Shown here: piece after piece, positions 50,586 to 59,508 of the stretch
Position numbering within the stretch: the stretch's first letter is position 1
Layout of the letters: every line of letters starts with the position of its first letter
NCBI GenBank assembly: GCA_044228505.1
Contig: JBGAUT010000023.1
Coordinates: forward strand, 1-64,000
From: JAEUKA01 sp044228505
GTDB taxonomy: Bacteria > Myxococcota_A > Polyangia > Palsa-1104 > JAEUJZ01
DNA length: 64,000 nucleotides
Reading direction: 5' to 3'
Notes under the pieces: generated by a model
Told to the model about the DNA's origin: nothing
Seen by the model: only the letters and a program-made list of their open reading frames with translations
Database searches by the model: none
Program-made: the position numbers and the translations under genes

Positions 50586-52211
50586 GTGCGTACTTGTTTA
50601 CCGCCTGTGCCTTCGGGTCTCCGAGATCGTCGGGCGACCGGTTCATTTGTCCGTCGTGCCTGGTCATCGGTTCGATATTTCCATCTGGTTTCTCGCCACC
50701 GCTGCGTGCTGAGCCTGGTCACGGTGCTGACGTTGTTAGGGGGGACGGCGAGCGCTCTGGCGCAGAGTCAGCCCGGCAAGCCACCCAGCGAGGCAGAGCT
50801 GCAAGAGTCGCTGCAGATGGCGCGTAGCACGGTGGGCGATCACAGCGCCTCCAGCAAAAGCGGCGCTCGCAAGTTCGATCTCCAAGCGCTGTGGTCGATG
50901 GCCCAGGGTCGGTTTCCTGGGATCATCGCGGCGCGGCAAACGGTCGATTCGGCACGGCATGCGCGCAATGAGCAGATCTTTTTGCGGCTGCCCTCCGCAG
51001 ACTTTTCTGGCTTTCTGTCGTGGTCGCCCAACGTCAAGTGCAAGGACACCGGGGAGATTGGGGCCGACGGCCAGCCACTGGCGCTCGGTGGTCCCGATCA
51101 TTGCGTCGAAACCAACGTCGCCCAGACTCTGAACTCATCGACGATTCAGAACTACTTGCCCTTCTACGGCGCACTGGTTCAGCTCAACCTTCGGATCACG
51201 CAGCCGCTGTATACCTTCGGCAAGCTGACGGCGGCCTGGGAATTGGGGCAGACCGGGCTTGATATCGCGTCGGCGCAGTCGGACGGAGTGCGGCTCGACC
51301 ATCAGTTGAACCTGCTGCGGGCCTACTTTGGACTCAAGTCGGCCCGGGCGGCGCTTGATACCGTGAAAGAGGGCCACGAGCAGGTCACCAAATGGGTCAA
51401 GCAGATGGACATCGATCTGGAGGCGGGAAAAGGTTCGGCCTCCGAGATCGATCTGATGCGGCTCAAGGTCGCGGAGTCTCAAATCGAGCTCATCCTGATC
51501 GATCTAGAGCGCACGATTGGTTCGACCCTGGCAGCGCTACGCTACTTGGTCCAAGACAGTACGGTCGATGTGGATGAAGAGGATCTAGCGCTTTGGAACG
51601 ACGAAGATCATCCGCTCGACTATTACCTGGAGGCGGCGCTGCGCAACCGGCCCGAGTTGCGGGTGCTGAGAGCGACGGGTCAAGGTGCGCAGCTATATAA
51701 GAAGCTTCGCATCGCTGAGCTGTTGCCAAACTTTGGACTGATCGTGAACTTTGGCTACGGCTACGCGGGCGGCGTAAAAGACCCAAACCACGGCTTCATG
51801 AGCCGCCTAAACTACCTGGGAGCAGGGGGGGGGCTAGGGATGAACTGGGCGCTGGATGTGGGGCCCCGGATTGCGCGGCTGCAGCGAGCGATCTCCGACG
51901 TCAACGTCTTTGAGAGTCGGAAGCGCGAGCTGCTGGGGGGCGGGGCACTGGAAATTGAGCGCGCCTATAACGATGTTCGGGAGGCCAAGCGACGTCTAAA
52001 GACGGCGGAGGTCGCGGAGCGCAGGGCTCGCGGCTGGCTCCAAGGCATCAAGCAATCAATCGACGTCGGCACTGCGGAGGGGCGTGATATGAACGATGCG
52101 CTTCGTACCTACTTTGAGCAGCACATCGCCGTACTTCGCGCCATCAACGACACCAACGTGGCGTGTGGTGCCCTTCGTCGCGTATCGGGACTAGAGGTCA
52201 TTCCGAAATGA
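50586..52211 (+). CDS. TolC-family outer-membrane efflux protein
   Basis: GTG 50586 is preferred (GGAG at 7-nt spacing); in-frame TTG 50565 is the alternative. The 541-residue product has an extended basic N-region, a signal-like hydrophobic stretch (VLSLVTVLTLLGGTASALA) and then a TolC-type alpha-helical repeat (LDIASAQSDGVRLDHQLNLLRAYFGL, ASEIDLMRLKVAESQIELI). The C-terminal half repeats the pattern (LEIERAYNDVREAKRRLKTAEVAERRA). It should form a trimeric outer-membrane duct. The stop overlaps the MlaC-like gene by 4 nt. No pump component is adjacent. Confidence 0.82.
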   Translation: MRTCLPPVPSGLRDRRATGSFVRRAWSSVRYFHLVSRHRCVLSLVTVLTLLGGTASALAQSQPGKPPSEAELQESLQMARSTVGDHSASSKSGARKFDLQALWSMAQGRFPGIIAARQTVDSARHARNEQIFLRLPSADFSGFLSWSPNVKCKDTGEIGADGQPLALGGPDHCVETNVAQTLNSSTIQNYLPFYGALVQLNLRITQPLYTFGKLTAAWELGQTGLDIASAQSDGVRLDHQLNLLRAYFGLKSARAALDTVKEGHEQVTKWVKQMDIDLEAGKGSASEIDLMRLKVAESQIELILIDLERTIGSTLAALRYLVQDSTVDVDEEDLALWNDEDHPLDYYLEAALRNRPELRVLRATGQGAQLYKKLRIAELLPNFGLIVNFGYGYAGGVKDPNHGFMSRLNYLGAGGGLGMNWALDVGPRIARLQRAISDVNVFESRKRELLGGGALEIERAYNDVREAKRRLKTAEVAERRARGWLQGIKQSIDVGTAEGRDMNDALRTYFEQHIAVLRAINDTNVACGALRRVSGLEVIPK

Positions 52212-53038
52212 GCAAGCAAAGATCTGTGATCGTGGGCTCGGTGCTTTCGCTGGCCCTTGGGGTTTCAGTGCCAGTGTGTATGCTGGCGCTCGATCTGCGG
52301 GTGGCGGCAGCGGCCACCCCAACGGCTGCGAGCCCCAAGGCCACGCTACAGCGGCTTAACGGCTCGTGCGAAAGGCTGCTGCGAACCAAGACCGAGCCAG
52401 GCTCTGCCGAGGAAAAGCGGGTCAAGGACGAGATCAAGCTGCGCGCTTCCGAGCTGCTCGACTACACCGAGCTGTGCAAGCGAGCCCTTGGTGAGCACTG
52501 GGACAAGATGGGCGAAGCGAAGCGAACCGAGTTTGTTTCGACGCTCAAAGAGCTGATCGAACGGAACTACATTCGTCAGCTTCGGACGAACCTCGACTAC
52601 GACGTCACGTACGGGGATGAGAGCCAGGACGCCACAGAGGCCAAGGTCGCGACCAGTCTTAAGCTGGCGACGAAGGGCAAGACCACCCAAGTCCAGATCG
52701 ACTACCGGATGATCAAGAAGCCGGATGGCCGATGGATGGTCTATGACGTCATCACCGATGAACTGTCGCTGGTTCGCAACTATCGGACGCAGTTTCAGCG
52801 GATCATCGGGGGCAACAACTATGATGGTTTGCTCTCTCGGATGAAGAACAAGCTAAGCGAGGAGCAGAGCAAGGATGGCACCGCACCAGCCGCCGCACCA
52901 GCCGCTGCGCCTGTTCCGGCCCCCGCTCCGGCGACCGACAAGAAGGTAACTCCAGCAGCGCCAGCGGCCAAGACTCCGGCCAAGCCCCCCGGGACACCCA
53001 ACGCTGCTCCCGCCAAGCCTGTCCCCGCAGGAAAGTAG
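52208..53038 (+). CDS. MlaC/Ttg2D-type periplasmic lipid-binding protein
   Basis: ATG 52208 overlaps the TolC stop (ATGA); 276 residues. A signal peptide leads to the Ttg2/MlaC domain (about 45-205): LRASELLDYTELCKRALGEHWDKM, EFVSTLKELIERNYIRQL, YRMIKKPDGRWMVYDVITDELSLVRNYRTQF. MlaC carries phospholipid between outer and inner membrane. The C-terminal 70 residues are a long Pro/Ala-rich tail, unusual for the family and perhaps a linker to another envelope component. Pairing with a TolC-like duct recurs for lipid-export loci. Confidence 0.85.
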   Translation: MSKQRSVIVGSVLSLALGVSVPVCMLALDLRVAAAATPTAASPKATLQRLNGSCERLLRTKTEPGSAEEKRVKDEIKLRASELLDYTELCKRALGEHWDKMGEAKRTEFVSTLKELIERNYIRQLRTNLDYDVTYGDESQDATEAKVATSLKLATKGKTTQVQIDYRMIKKPDGRWMVYDVITDELSLVRNYRTQFQRIIGGNNYDGLLSRMKNKLSEEQSKDGTAPAAAPAAAPVPAPAPATDKKVTPAAPAAKTPAKPPGTPNAAPAKPVPAGK

Positions 53039-53072
53039 GCTGGGTACCACCAATCGAGAAAGGACTGCTGCG

Positions 53073-54428
53073 ATGGCTGAAGTGATTCCGTTTCGAGGCC
53101 TGGTGTACCGACCAACTGCTGCACTGGGTCAGGAGAGTCGGGATGCCTCGTCGCTCCTCGCTCCTCCGTATGATGTCATTGGTGAAGCAGAGCGCCGGAG
53201 CTTAGCCGGTCAGTCGGCATTCAATAGCGTTCATCTGATTCTTCCGCAGCCTCCGGTTGGGGCGGACAGCGATGCTCGTTATGCCGTGGCCGGTGCGACG
53301 CTTTTGGCATGGCAGCGCGGTCAGGTGGTGACTCGCGATGAGCAGCCAGCGTTTTATCGCTACCATCAGGTCTTTTCGCCGCCCGGTGAACCGACGGCGG
53401 CCAAGGTGGTTCGGCGGGGCTTCATTGCCCGAATCCGCCTGCATCGCTTTGCGGAGGGGGTGATCCTTCCCCACGAGCGAACACTGTCTGGTCCGAAGGT
53501 CGACCGCCTGAAGCTCAAGCGGGCCACGCGGACGCACCTGTCGCAAGTCTTTGGATTGTATGATGATCCCGAGCGAAACGCGGACGCTGCGTTTGCGGCC
53601 ATTGAGCAGTCTGCTCCGGAACTGCACGGCAAGACCGCCGATGGTGTGGAGCATCTTCTGTGGCGGTTGACGGACCCGGTGAAGGTGGCGGCGGTGCAGA
53701 GCGTGCTGCGCGATCGTCGCATCTACATCGCGGATGGGCATCACCGGTACGAGACGATGCTGGCACTGCGTGAGGAGTTACGCAAAGACCCAAGCTACTG
53801 TGGGCTCGACTCTGCGGTGGAGTACGGATCGATCTTCTTGTGCAACGTTCGCGATCCGGGACTGTTTGTGTTCCCCACGCATCGTGTGCTGCACAGTCTG
53901 CCGGGGTTTGACCTTGGTGCGCTGCTGGCTCGACTGGAAGCTACCTTTTGGGTCGAGGAACGGCCCGTTCCCACTGGCACCGAAGCGAAAGACGAGCTGG
54001 CGAAGCTGGGTGAAGCCAGTCCCAGCTATCTGTTGCTGTCGCGAGGGCGGGCGTTTTATCTGCGCCTGAAAGACGATGCCGATTTGTCGGTGCTACCTGG
54101 GCCCAAGGTTCTGCACAGCTTGGATGTGACCCTACTGCATGCGCTGGTCTTGGAGCAGGCGCTCGGGATTGATCGCAGCGCGCAGGAATCACAAACCTAC
54201 CTTCGGTACGTGAAGGACAACGAGCAGGCGCTGGCGGCGGCTCGGGAGCCCGATGTGCAGGCCGTGTTCATGATGAACCCAACCAAGGTCACGCAGGTGA
54301 TGGCGGTGTCGGAAGCGGGCGAAGTGATGCCGCAAAAATCGACCTACTTCTTCCCAAAGATTGCCTCAGGCATTGTGTGCAACCCGCTCGACCCATCTGA
54401 ATCGGTGAAGCACCAAGGAGCGCGGTAA
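53073..54428 (+). CDS. DUF1015 family protein
   Basis: The 451-residue protein has the DUF1015 profile. It starts with IPFRGLVYRP and SLLAPPYDVIGEAER, then SVHLILPQ, RRGFIARIRLHRF, ILPHERTL, and IADGHHRYETML. It ends with MNPTKVTQVMAVSEAGEVMPQKSTYFFPK and SGIVCNPLD. The HHRYE and HERT motifs suggest a catalytic or metal site. The reaction is not established in what I know. It is probably cytosolic, and AAAGGA precedes the ATG. Confidence 0.87.
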   Translation: MAEVIPFRGLVYRPTAALGQESRDASSLLAPPYDVIGEAERRSLAGQSAFNSVHLILPQPPVGADSDARYAVAGATLLAWQRGQVVTRDEQPAFYRYHQVFSPPGEPTAAKVVRRGFIARIRLHRFAEGVILPHERTLSGPKVDRLKLKRATRTHLSQVFGLYDDPERNADAAFAAIEQSAPELHGKTADGVEHLLWRLTDPVKVAAVQSVLRDRRIYIADGHHRYETMLALREELRKDPSYCGLDSAVEYGSIFLCNVRDPGLFVFPTHRVLHSLPGFDLGALLARLEATFWVEERPVPTGTEAKDELAKLGEASPSYLLLSRGRAFYLRLKDDADLSVLPGPKVLHSLDVTLLHALVLEQALGIDRSAQESQTYLRYVKDNEQALAAAREPDVQAVFMMNPTKVTQVMAVSEAGEVMPQKSTYFFPKIASGIVCNPLDPSESVKHQGAR

Positions 54429-54431
54429 GTC

Positions 54432-55196
54432 GTGTCCGCTGAGAGCCCGGCGTCCTCCCAGTTGGGGGAGCTGACCTGCGATTCGATCCTTCGCGGCCGG
54501 CTGCGGCTGTGGCAGCCGGTGGTTGGGTATCGCTTCAGCATTGATCCGCTGCTGCTGATTGACTTTGTGGCTGACGGCACCGTCGGTCGCGTGGCCGACT
54601 TGGGGGCGGGTGTAGGTGTGGTCGGGCTGGGGTTGGCGCGACGGTTTGATCGGGCGCAGGTGACGCTGGTCGAGCTTCAGCCGCGACTGGCGGAGCTATC
54701 CCGTCGCAATGTCACCGAAAACAGCCTGACCGAGCGCTGCCAGGTGGTTGAAGCGGATGTCGTGTCACCGACAACCAAGCAGGTGCTGGCTGGTGGTAGT
54801 TTTGAGCTCGTGGCCTCGTGTCCGCCGTATTATCCGGTGGGTCAGGGCGGCATCAACCCGGACAGCGAGGAAGCGATCGCCCGTCATGAGCTGCGATTGC
54901 CGCTGCCCAAGCTGGTGGCCGCTGCGAAGCGTCTGGTGGGATTTCGGGGTCGGGTCGCGCTGGTCTATCCGTCACCACGCCTGTCGGAGCTGCTGGTGGC
55001 ACTGTCGGCATGTGCGTTGCCGGTACGTCGGCTGCGACTCGTGCATCCTCATATCGGTGAGCCTGCGCAGCGAGTCATGGTGGAAGCGCAGAAGGGCTAC
55101 CGAGGCGGACTGGTCATTGAGCCGCCGCTGTACGTGCGCGAAGCCGACGGTCGCTATACCGCTCAAGCCCGTCGTGCCCTGGGTGAGCCTGATTAG
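54432..55196 (+). CDS. TrmN6-like SAM-dependent methyltransferase
   Basis: The 254-residue product starts at GTG 54432, just 3 bp after the DUF1015 stop. GYRFSIDPLLLIDFV is the substrate-side start, VADLGAGVGVVGLGLA is the SAM-binding motif I, and VTLVELQPRLAELSRRN is motif II. The adenine-N6 motif (usually NPPY) reads SCPPYYPVG, with Cys for Asn, so activity on N6 of A37 in tRNA(Val) is not certain. RRLRLVHPHIGEPAQRVMVEAQKG is the conserved end of the family. The two genes form one operon. Confidence 0.83.
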   Translation: MSAESPASSQLGELTCDSILRGRLRLWQPVVGYRFSIDPLLLIDFVADGTVGRVADLGAGVGVVGLGLARRFDRAQVTLVELQPRLAELSRRNVTENSLTERCQVVEADVVSPTTKQVLAGGSFELVASCPPYYPVGQGGINPDSEEAIARHELRLPLPKLVAAAKRLVGFRGRVALVYPSPRLSELLVALSACALPVRRLRLVHPHIGEPAQRVMVEAQKGYRGGLVIEPPLYVREADGRYTAQARRALGEPD

Positions 55197-55249
55197 CCGC
55201 TGTCGAGGCTCGTCAGACATTTCTAACGACAACAACATGGAGGATTTCG

Positions 55250-55669
55250 ATGACCGTTCGTTCGCTGCTGGCTCTCTCTGTGCTGACCTTGGGTTTGGGT
55301 CTTGCCGGTTGTAAAGGAACACGACCGGATTCGCCCCTGACCGGCACCGAGTCACTGCATCACCTGATGGAGTCCATGGAGAGCGCGGCCAAGCCGCTGT
55401 TTGCCCGGCCAGTGGGCGCGCCGCTCGCAGATGCCGAAATTCCTTCGTTGACCGCATCGGCGAATCGCATCCTGGCGATCAACTCAGCGGTGAAGACCCG
55501 CTTCGCAAGCAAGCAGCCAGCGACGTTCGTGGCTCATGCTGAGCAGCTCGAAAAAGGCACGCAGGACTTGCTTGCGGCGTTGCAGGCGAAGGATGCGACT
55601 CAGGCCCAGGCGGCGATGAAGACCATCGATGGCGCGTGCGGGGCCTGCCACAAGGAGTTCAAGCAGTAG
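55250..55669 (+). CDS. Cytochrome c'-like lipoprotein
   Basis: The 139-residue product starts behind GGAGG. Lipobox LAGC (Cys21) marks a lipoprotein. The mature part is helical. The haem c motif CGACH (130-134) lies at the extreme C-terminus, as in cytochrome c' and related four-helix cytochromes. These bind NO or CO or carry electrons in the periplasm. The next gene starts 15 bp later and is a repeat-containing membrane protein. Confidence 0.8.
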   Translation: MTVRSLLALSVLTLGLGLAGCKGTRPDSPLTGTESLHHLMESMESAAKPLFARPVGAPLADAEIPSLTASANRILAINSAVKTRFASKQPATFVAHAEQLEKGTQDLLAALQAKDATQAQAAMKTIDGACGACHKEFKQ

Positions 55670-55684
55670 TAGCCTGAGGAGACG

Positions 55685-57154
55685 ATGGCTAGCCGTAACG
55701 CAGAGCGAGAGCGTTTTTTTGCTCGGCTCTCGCTTTTGCTCGGGTGTGCGCTGTTGGGGGTAGTGCTCGGGGGCGTGGCCTCTCGCATTCCTCGTCGGAA
55801 ACCGGTTGCGCCGCCGGTTCCGGTGCCGGTGACAACGATCCTGCCCGTGGTGGAATCTGTTGCGCCACCGCTTGATCTGGCTGCCTCACTTCCACCAGCG
55901 GGTGTCCAGCCACCCCGCGAGTTGTGGGTGCTGGTGGTGGATCAGTCGGGACAGCCGATCGAAGGCGTATCGGTCTTGGCGAGGCCGGGTTTGATGACAA
56001 GCTCAGCGCCGGTGGGCAGTGCGCCGAGTCTGGGTGAGCTTGGGGTGTTGCCCGGGCCTCTGCCGTTCCCTGAAGAAGTCATCGCTGGGCAGACGCAGTC
56101 GTCTGGAGCACTGCAGCGCGGGGCTTCAACGATGACCAGCTGGGTCGCTAAGAGTGATGCCAAGGGGCTGGTGCATTTTGTGGGAGTGGCGAGCGGTCGG
56201 CTGCTACTGCTCGCGAATTATCTCGGTAAGAGTGCCTCCAATGAAGTGGAGGTTCCGAGTCCCGTGGTACCGACTGTGGCCGAGGCTGCTGTGCGGGTCG
56301 TGCTGCGCCTCGCGAGTCCGGTGGAGTGTGCCGAACCGCTGAGTGCTGATTCGACGGACCCTCTGCAATCGGTGAACGGGCTGTCCGCTCGGTCCGATCT
56401 GCGCGGCAGGGTTGTGGATCATCGAGGTTTTGCGGTGTCGACGGCACGGATCGATGTCCAGGTTGGATCGAGTCGAAGCCAGACGAGCTGTGACGCACGG
56501 GGTCAGTTTGTTCTGCCTTTGCTACCGGCTGGCGAGGCGCGGCTGTCGGTCCGGGCACCGGGATTTGCGCCGTTGCAGCAATCGGTTCGCATGGAGCAGC
56601 GCCGTGACGAACTGCGCATCGAGCTACGTCCAGGTGGGGGGCTGTCTGGACTGATCGAGGACGTGCGGACTTCTGGACTTCCCGAGGGCATCAATGTGTG
56701 GCTAGAGCTGCCAAGTGGCGAGCGGTGGCCGATCCAAGTTGCACCGGATGGACATTTCTCGCAGGCGGGACTGCCATCGGGACAAGTGGTGCTGCGAGCG
56801 CGAGCAAGAGGTTATGCGCCGGTTCATCAGGTCGTCCAAGTGCCGGAGTCCGCATCGCCGGATCAGATTACGGTGCGTGATATCAGACTGCGCTTTGTTC
56901 GTGGGGGGCAGCTGATGGGGCAGGTACGTGGCCCGACTGGCAACGTCGAGGGGGCTGAGATCCAAGTCCTCGGTGAAGACGGGCAAACGATTGCACGCAC
57001 TCGCTCGGACCGGCGTGGCGAGTTCGAATTGATCGAGTTGCCGCCCGGTCGATTGCGCGTGCAGGTGAGTAGCGGCCAAGGGTCTGCGTCGCTGACTGTG
57101 GAACTGCGCTCCGGTGACCGTCAGCGGCAAGACATCGATCTGGGAACTCGCTAA
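55685..57154 (+). CDS. Membrane-anchored protein with carboxypeptidase-regulatory-like repeats
   Basis: The 489-residue protein has one N-terminal membrane helix (LSLLLGCALLGVVLGGVAS) after a basic start, then a Pro-rich spacer. Four beta-sandwich domains of the carboxypeptidase-regulatory type follow, each with a GxVxDxxGxPxxGAxV-like start and a GxFxLxxLPxGxxxLxVxAxG end: ELWVLVVDQSGQPIEGVSVLA, LRGRVVDHRGFAVSTARIDVQ, a GLIEDVRTSGLP domain, and LMGQVRGPTGNVEGAEIQV. It has no enzyme motif and is probably an envelope stalk or adhesive. It ends 3 bp from the convergent murG stop. Confidence 0.82.
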   Translation: MASRNAERERFFARLSLLLGCALLGVVLGGVASRIPRRKPVAPPVPVPVTTILPVVESVAPPLDLAASLPPAGVQPPRELWVLVVDQSGQPIEGVSVLARPGLMTSSAPVGSAPSLGELGVLPGPLPFPEEVIAGQTQSSGALQRGASTMTSWVAKSDAKGLVHFVGVASGRLLLLANYLGKSASNEVEVPSPVVPTVAEAAVRVVLRLASPVECAEPLSADSTDPLQSVNGLSARSDLRGRVVDHRGFAVSTARIDVQVGSSRSQTSCDARGQFVLPLLPAGEARLSVRAPGFAPLQQSVRMEQRRDELRIELRPGGGLSGLIEDVRTSGLPEGINVWLELPSGERWPIQVAPDGHFSQAGLPSGQVVLRARARGYAPVHQVVQVPESASPDQITVRDIRLRFVRGGQLMGQVRGPTGNVEGAEIQVLGEDGQTIARTRSDRRGEFELIELPPGRLRVQVSSGQGSASLTVELRSGDRQRQDIDLGTR

Positions 57155-57157
57155 GTG

Positions 57158-58294
57158 TTAGCGCGATGACTTCGCGAGCTTGAGGATTTCGTCGGCAATG
57201 CGGACCGATGCATCGGGCCTACCGAGCCGTTGACTGGCACTTGCCATCGCCGCAAGGATGGCGCGATCTTGGCACAGCTCGGCAATCACGCTGGCGAGAA
57301 GCTGCGGAGTGGTGTCCTTCTGCTGGAGGAGTCGCGCTGCGCCGTTTTCCACCAGATACCGCGCATTGTGGGTTTGGTGGTCGTCAGCGGCAAATGGGAA
57401 GGGGATCAGCACAGCAGGCCGTCCAATCGTCGTTAGCTCAGCCAGGGTCGTCGCTCCAGCGCGCCCGATCATGAGATCGCAGTCACGATACGCTTCTGCC
57501 ATGTTGCCAATGAACGGCTCGACGTGGACCGATCGTCCAAATTCCTCGAGCTGCACGTAGCGGCTCTGCGTCGATTCCAGATCCGCTTGTCCGGTCTGGT
57601 GATGGAGCTGGATATGCAGCGACAGCGGCGTCAGCGCCGGCGGGGTGTTGCGGCACAGCTCGGTGATCGCATCGACGATCAGAGCGTTCACCGCCTTGGC
57701 TCCGAGTGAACCGCCAAGAACCAGGATGCGCACCGGCCCGGTCCGTTCGATGGGAACAGAGCTCGAATCGGCAATCGACTGCCGCACCGGGTTGCCGAGC
57801 AGCGCCACCTTGTGTGATGGAAAGTAGTGATTGGCGTGCGGAAAGGACGTGAAGACGGCCCGGGCAAATCGAGCCAGGATTCGGTTGGTTACGCCGGGAA
57901 CCGAGTTCTGCTCAAGCACGACGGTTGGGATCTGGAGCACGGCCGCCAACAACACGACCGGGCCGGATGCATAACCACCCACGCCAACGACTACCTGCGG
58001 CCGCAGCCGGCGCAGCAACCGCAGCGTCTGAATCATTGCGAGCGGAAGCTTTACAACGGATCGCAGGGTTGCCAGTACGCCTTGACCTTTGAGCCCCGAG
58101 ACTTCGATGAGATCGAGCGGATACCCGGACTGCGGAACGACCTTGGCCTCGATGCCTCGTGCGGTGCCGACGAAGCGTACTTGAGCGCCGCGCTTGCTGA
58201 GCTGTTCGGCCAGCGCCAGGCCCGGAAAGAGATGTCCGCCCGTTCCACCGCCCGCAATCAGGACGCGAGCTGCTGGCGTCTGTGTCGCGCTCAT
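57158..58294 (-). CDS. murG: UDP-N-acetylglucosamine-N-acetylmuramyl-(pentapeptide) transferase MurG
   Basis: The 378-residue protein begins ARVLIAGGGTGGHLFPGLALAEQL, the Gly-rich lipid I loop. It also has VGVGGYASGPVVLLA, LEQNSVPGVTNRILARFA, and the donor-site segment GRAGATTLAELTTIGRPAVLIPFPFAADDHQTHNA. It makes lipid II from lipid I and UDP-GlcNAc at the inner membrane. The start overlaps ftsW by 4 nt. It is the last gene of the dcw cluster here; murC does not follow. Confidence 0.94.
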   Translation of the reverse strand: MSATQTPAARVLIAGGGTGGHLFPGLALAEQLSKRGAQVRFVGTARGIEAKVVPQSGYPLDLIEVSGLKGQGVLATLRSVVKLPLAMIQTLRLLRRLRPQVVVGVGGYASGPVVLLAAVLQIPTVVLEQNSVPGVTNRILARFARAVFTSFPHANHYFPSHKVALLGNPVRQSIADSSSVPIERTGPVRILVLGGSLGAKAVNALIVDAITELCRNTPPALTPLSLHIQLHHQTGQADLESTQSRYVQLEEFGRSVHVEPFIGNMAEAYRDCDLMIGRAGATTLAELTTIGRPAVLIPFPFAADDHQTHNARYLVENGAARLLQQKDTTPQLLASVIAELCQDRAILAAMASASQRLGRPDASVRIADEILKLAKSSR

Positions 58295-59508
58295 GCGCGG
58301 GCTCCGGACAATCGGGGCAGCGCTCGGCGTCGGTTCTTACGCATCGGCAGAAAACGCTTCCAGGAGCGACCTTTGTTGCGCTTTTCGACCGGGGCCGGCT
58401 CCCGTCGCGAGATGTTGAGCAACATACCAATCGCGCACAGATCGATGACCAGCGTTGAGCCTCCGAACGACAGCAGCGGCAAGGTCAGTCCCTTGGTCGG
58501 AAGGGCACCAAGTACCACGCCAATGTTGAAGGTTGCCTGCAGTCCGAACATCGCCGTAATCCCGATGGCCAGGTACATCCCAAACGCATCTCGGGCGCGG
58601 GCTGCGACCAGGCTGCCTCGTAGGATGAGTACTACGTAGAGCGCGATCACACAGGCTACGCCGAGGAAGCCCAGCTCTTCACCGATGATAGCCAAGATGT
58701 AATCGGTATGGGCCTCAGGGAGAAACAGCAGCTTTTGACGACTATCTCCTAGACCTTGGCCCGAGAGCCCACCCGAGCCGACGGCGATGAGCGAGGCGGC
58801 CATCTGATAGCCAAACGTGTCGCGAAACTGCCACGGATCAAGGAAGGCCAGGATGCGTCGTAACCGCCACGGCGTTCCCACAATCGTGTTGTAGACAATC
58901 GGCAGCGCTCCCAGTCCCGCAATCGCCAGAAAGCTAAAGCGAGTGCCAGCCACGAAAAGCATGGTGATGGTGGTGCCACCAACGATCATGGCCGTACCGA
59001 GATCAGGCTGTTTCAGCAGCAGTCCCGAAAACAGTCCGCACACCAGCAGAGGTGGCAAAAATCCGAGCAGGAAGGACCGAACCTTGTCCGCTTTTTTGGC
59101 CAAGATGTGAGCCAAAAAAATGATCAGCGCGACTTTGGCAAGCTCGGCGGGCTGAAACGAAAGTGGTCCCACGTGAAACCAGCGACGAGCCCCGTTGACC
59201 CGAGAGCCGACCACGAGCACTGCCGATAGCAGCAGCGTTGCGATGCCCAGGATTGGATACGCCAGTCGTCGGTACAGCGAATAGTCGATGCGCATGGTCA
59301 CCGCCATCCCGACCAGTCCGAGCAGCACCCAGACAAGATCCCGGACCAGGAAATAGCGGCTGTCGCCCATCTTCTGCTGTGCCAAGACCGCCGACGATGA
59401 ATACACCATCACTAGGCCAAGCCCAACGAGCGCGAGCACGATGGAAAACAGCAACGGATCGGACCGATGCGGAGTCGGCTCGGGTAGCGATGTCCGCTCG
59501 CTTTTCAC
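58291..59508 (-). CDS. ftsW: Septal peptidoglycan glycosyltransferase FtsW
   Basis: The 405-residue protein has about ten membrane segments and SEDS-family motifs: SSSAVLAQQKMGDSRYFLVRDLVW, SRVNGARRWFHVGPLSFQPAELAKVALI, LPEAHTDYILAIIGEELGFLG, and GALPTKGLTLPLLSFGGSTLV. SEDS proteins polymerise glycan strands at the septum together with a class B PBP. The gene overlaps murD and murG by 4 nt each. A basic cytoplasmic tail (NKGRSWKRFLPMRKNRRRALP) is longer than in E. coli. Confidence 0.93.
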   Translation of the reverse strand: MKSERTSLPEPTPHRSDPLLFSIVLALVGLGLVMVYSSSAVLAQQKMGDSRYFLVRDLVWVLLGLVGMAVTMRIDYSLYRRLAYPILGIATLLLSAVLVVGSRVNGARRWFHVGPLSFQPAELAKVALIIFLAHILAKKADKVRSFLLGFLPPLLVCGLFSGLLLKQPDLGTAMIVGGTTITMLFVAGTRFSFLAIAGLGALPIVYNTIVGTPWRLRRILAFLDPWQFRDTFGYQMAASLIAVGSGGLSGQGLGDSRQKLLFLPEAHTDYILAIIGEELGFLGVACVIALYVVLILRGSLVAARARDAFGMYLAIGITAMFGLQATFNIGVVLGALPTKGLTLPLLSFGGSTLVIDLCAIGMLLNISRREPAPVEKRNKGRSWKRFLPMRKNRRRALPRLSGARA

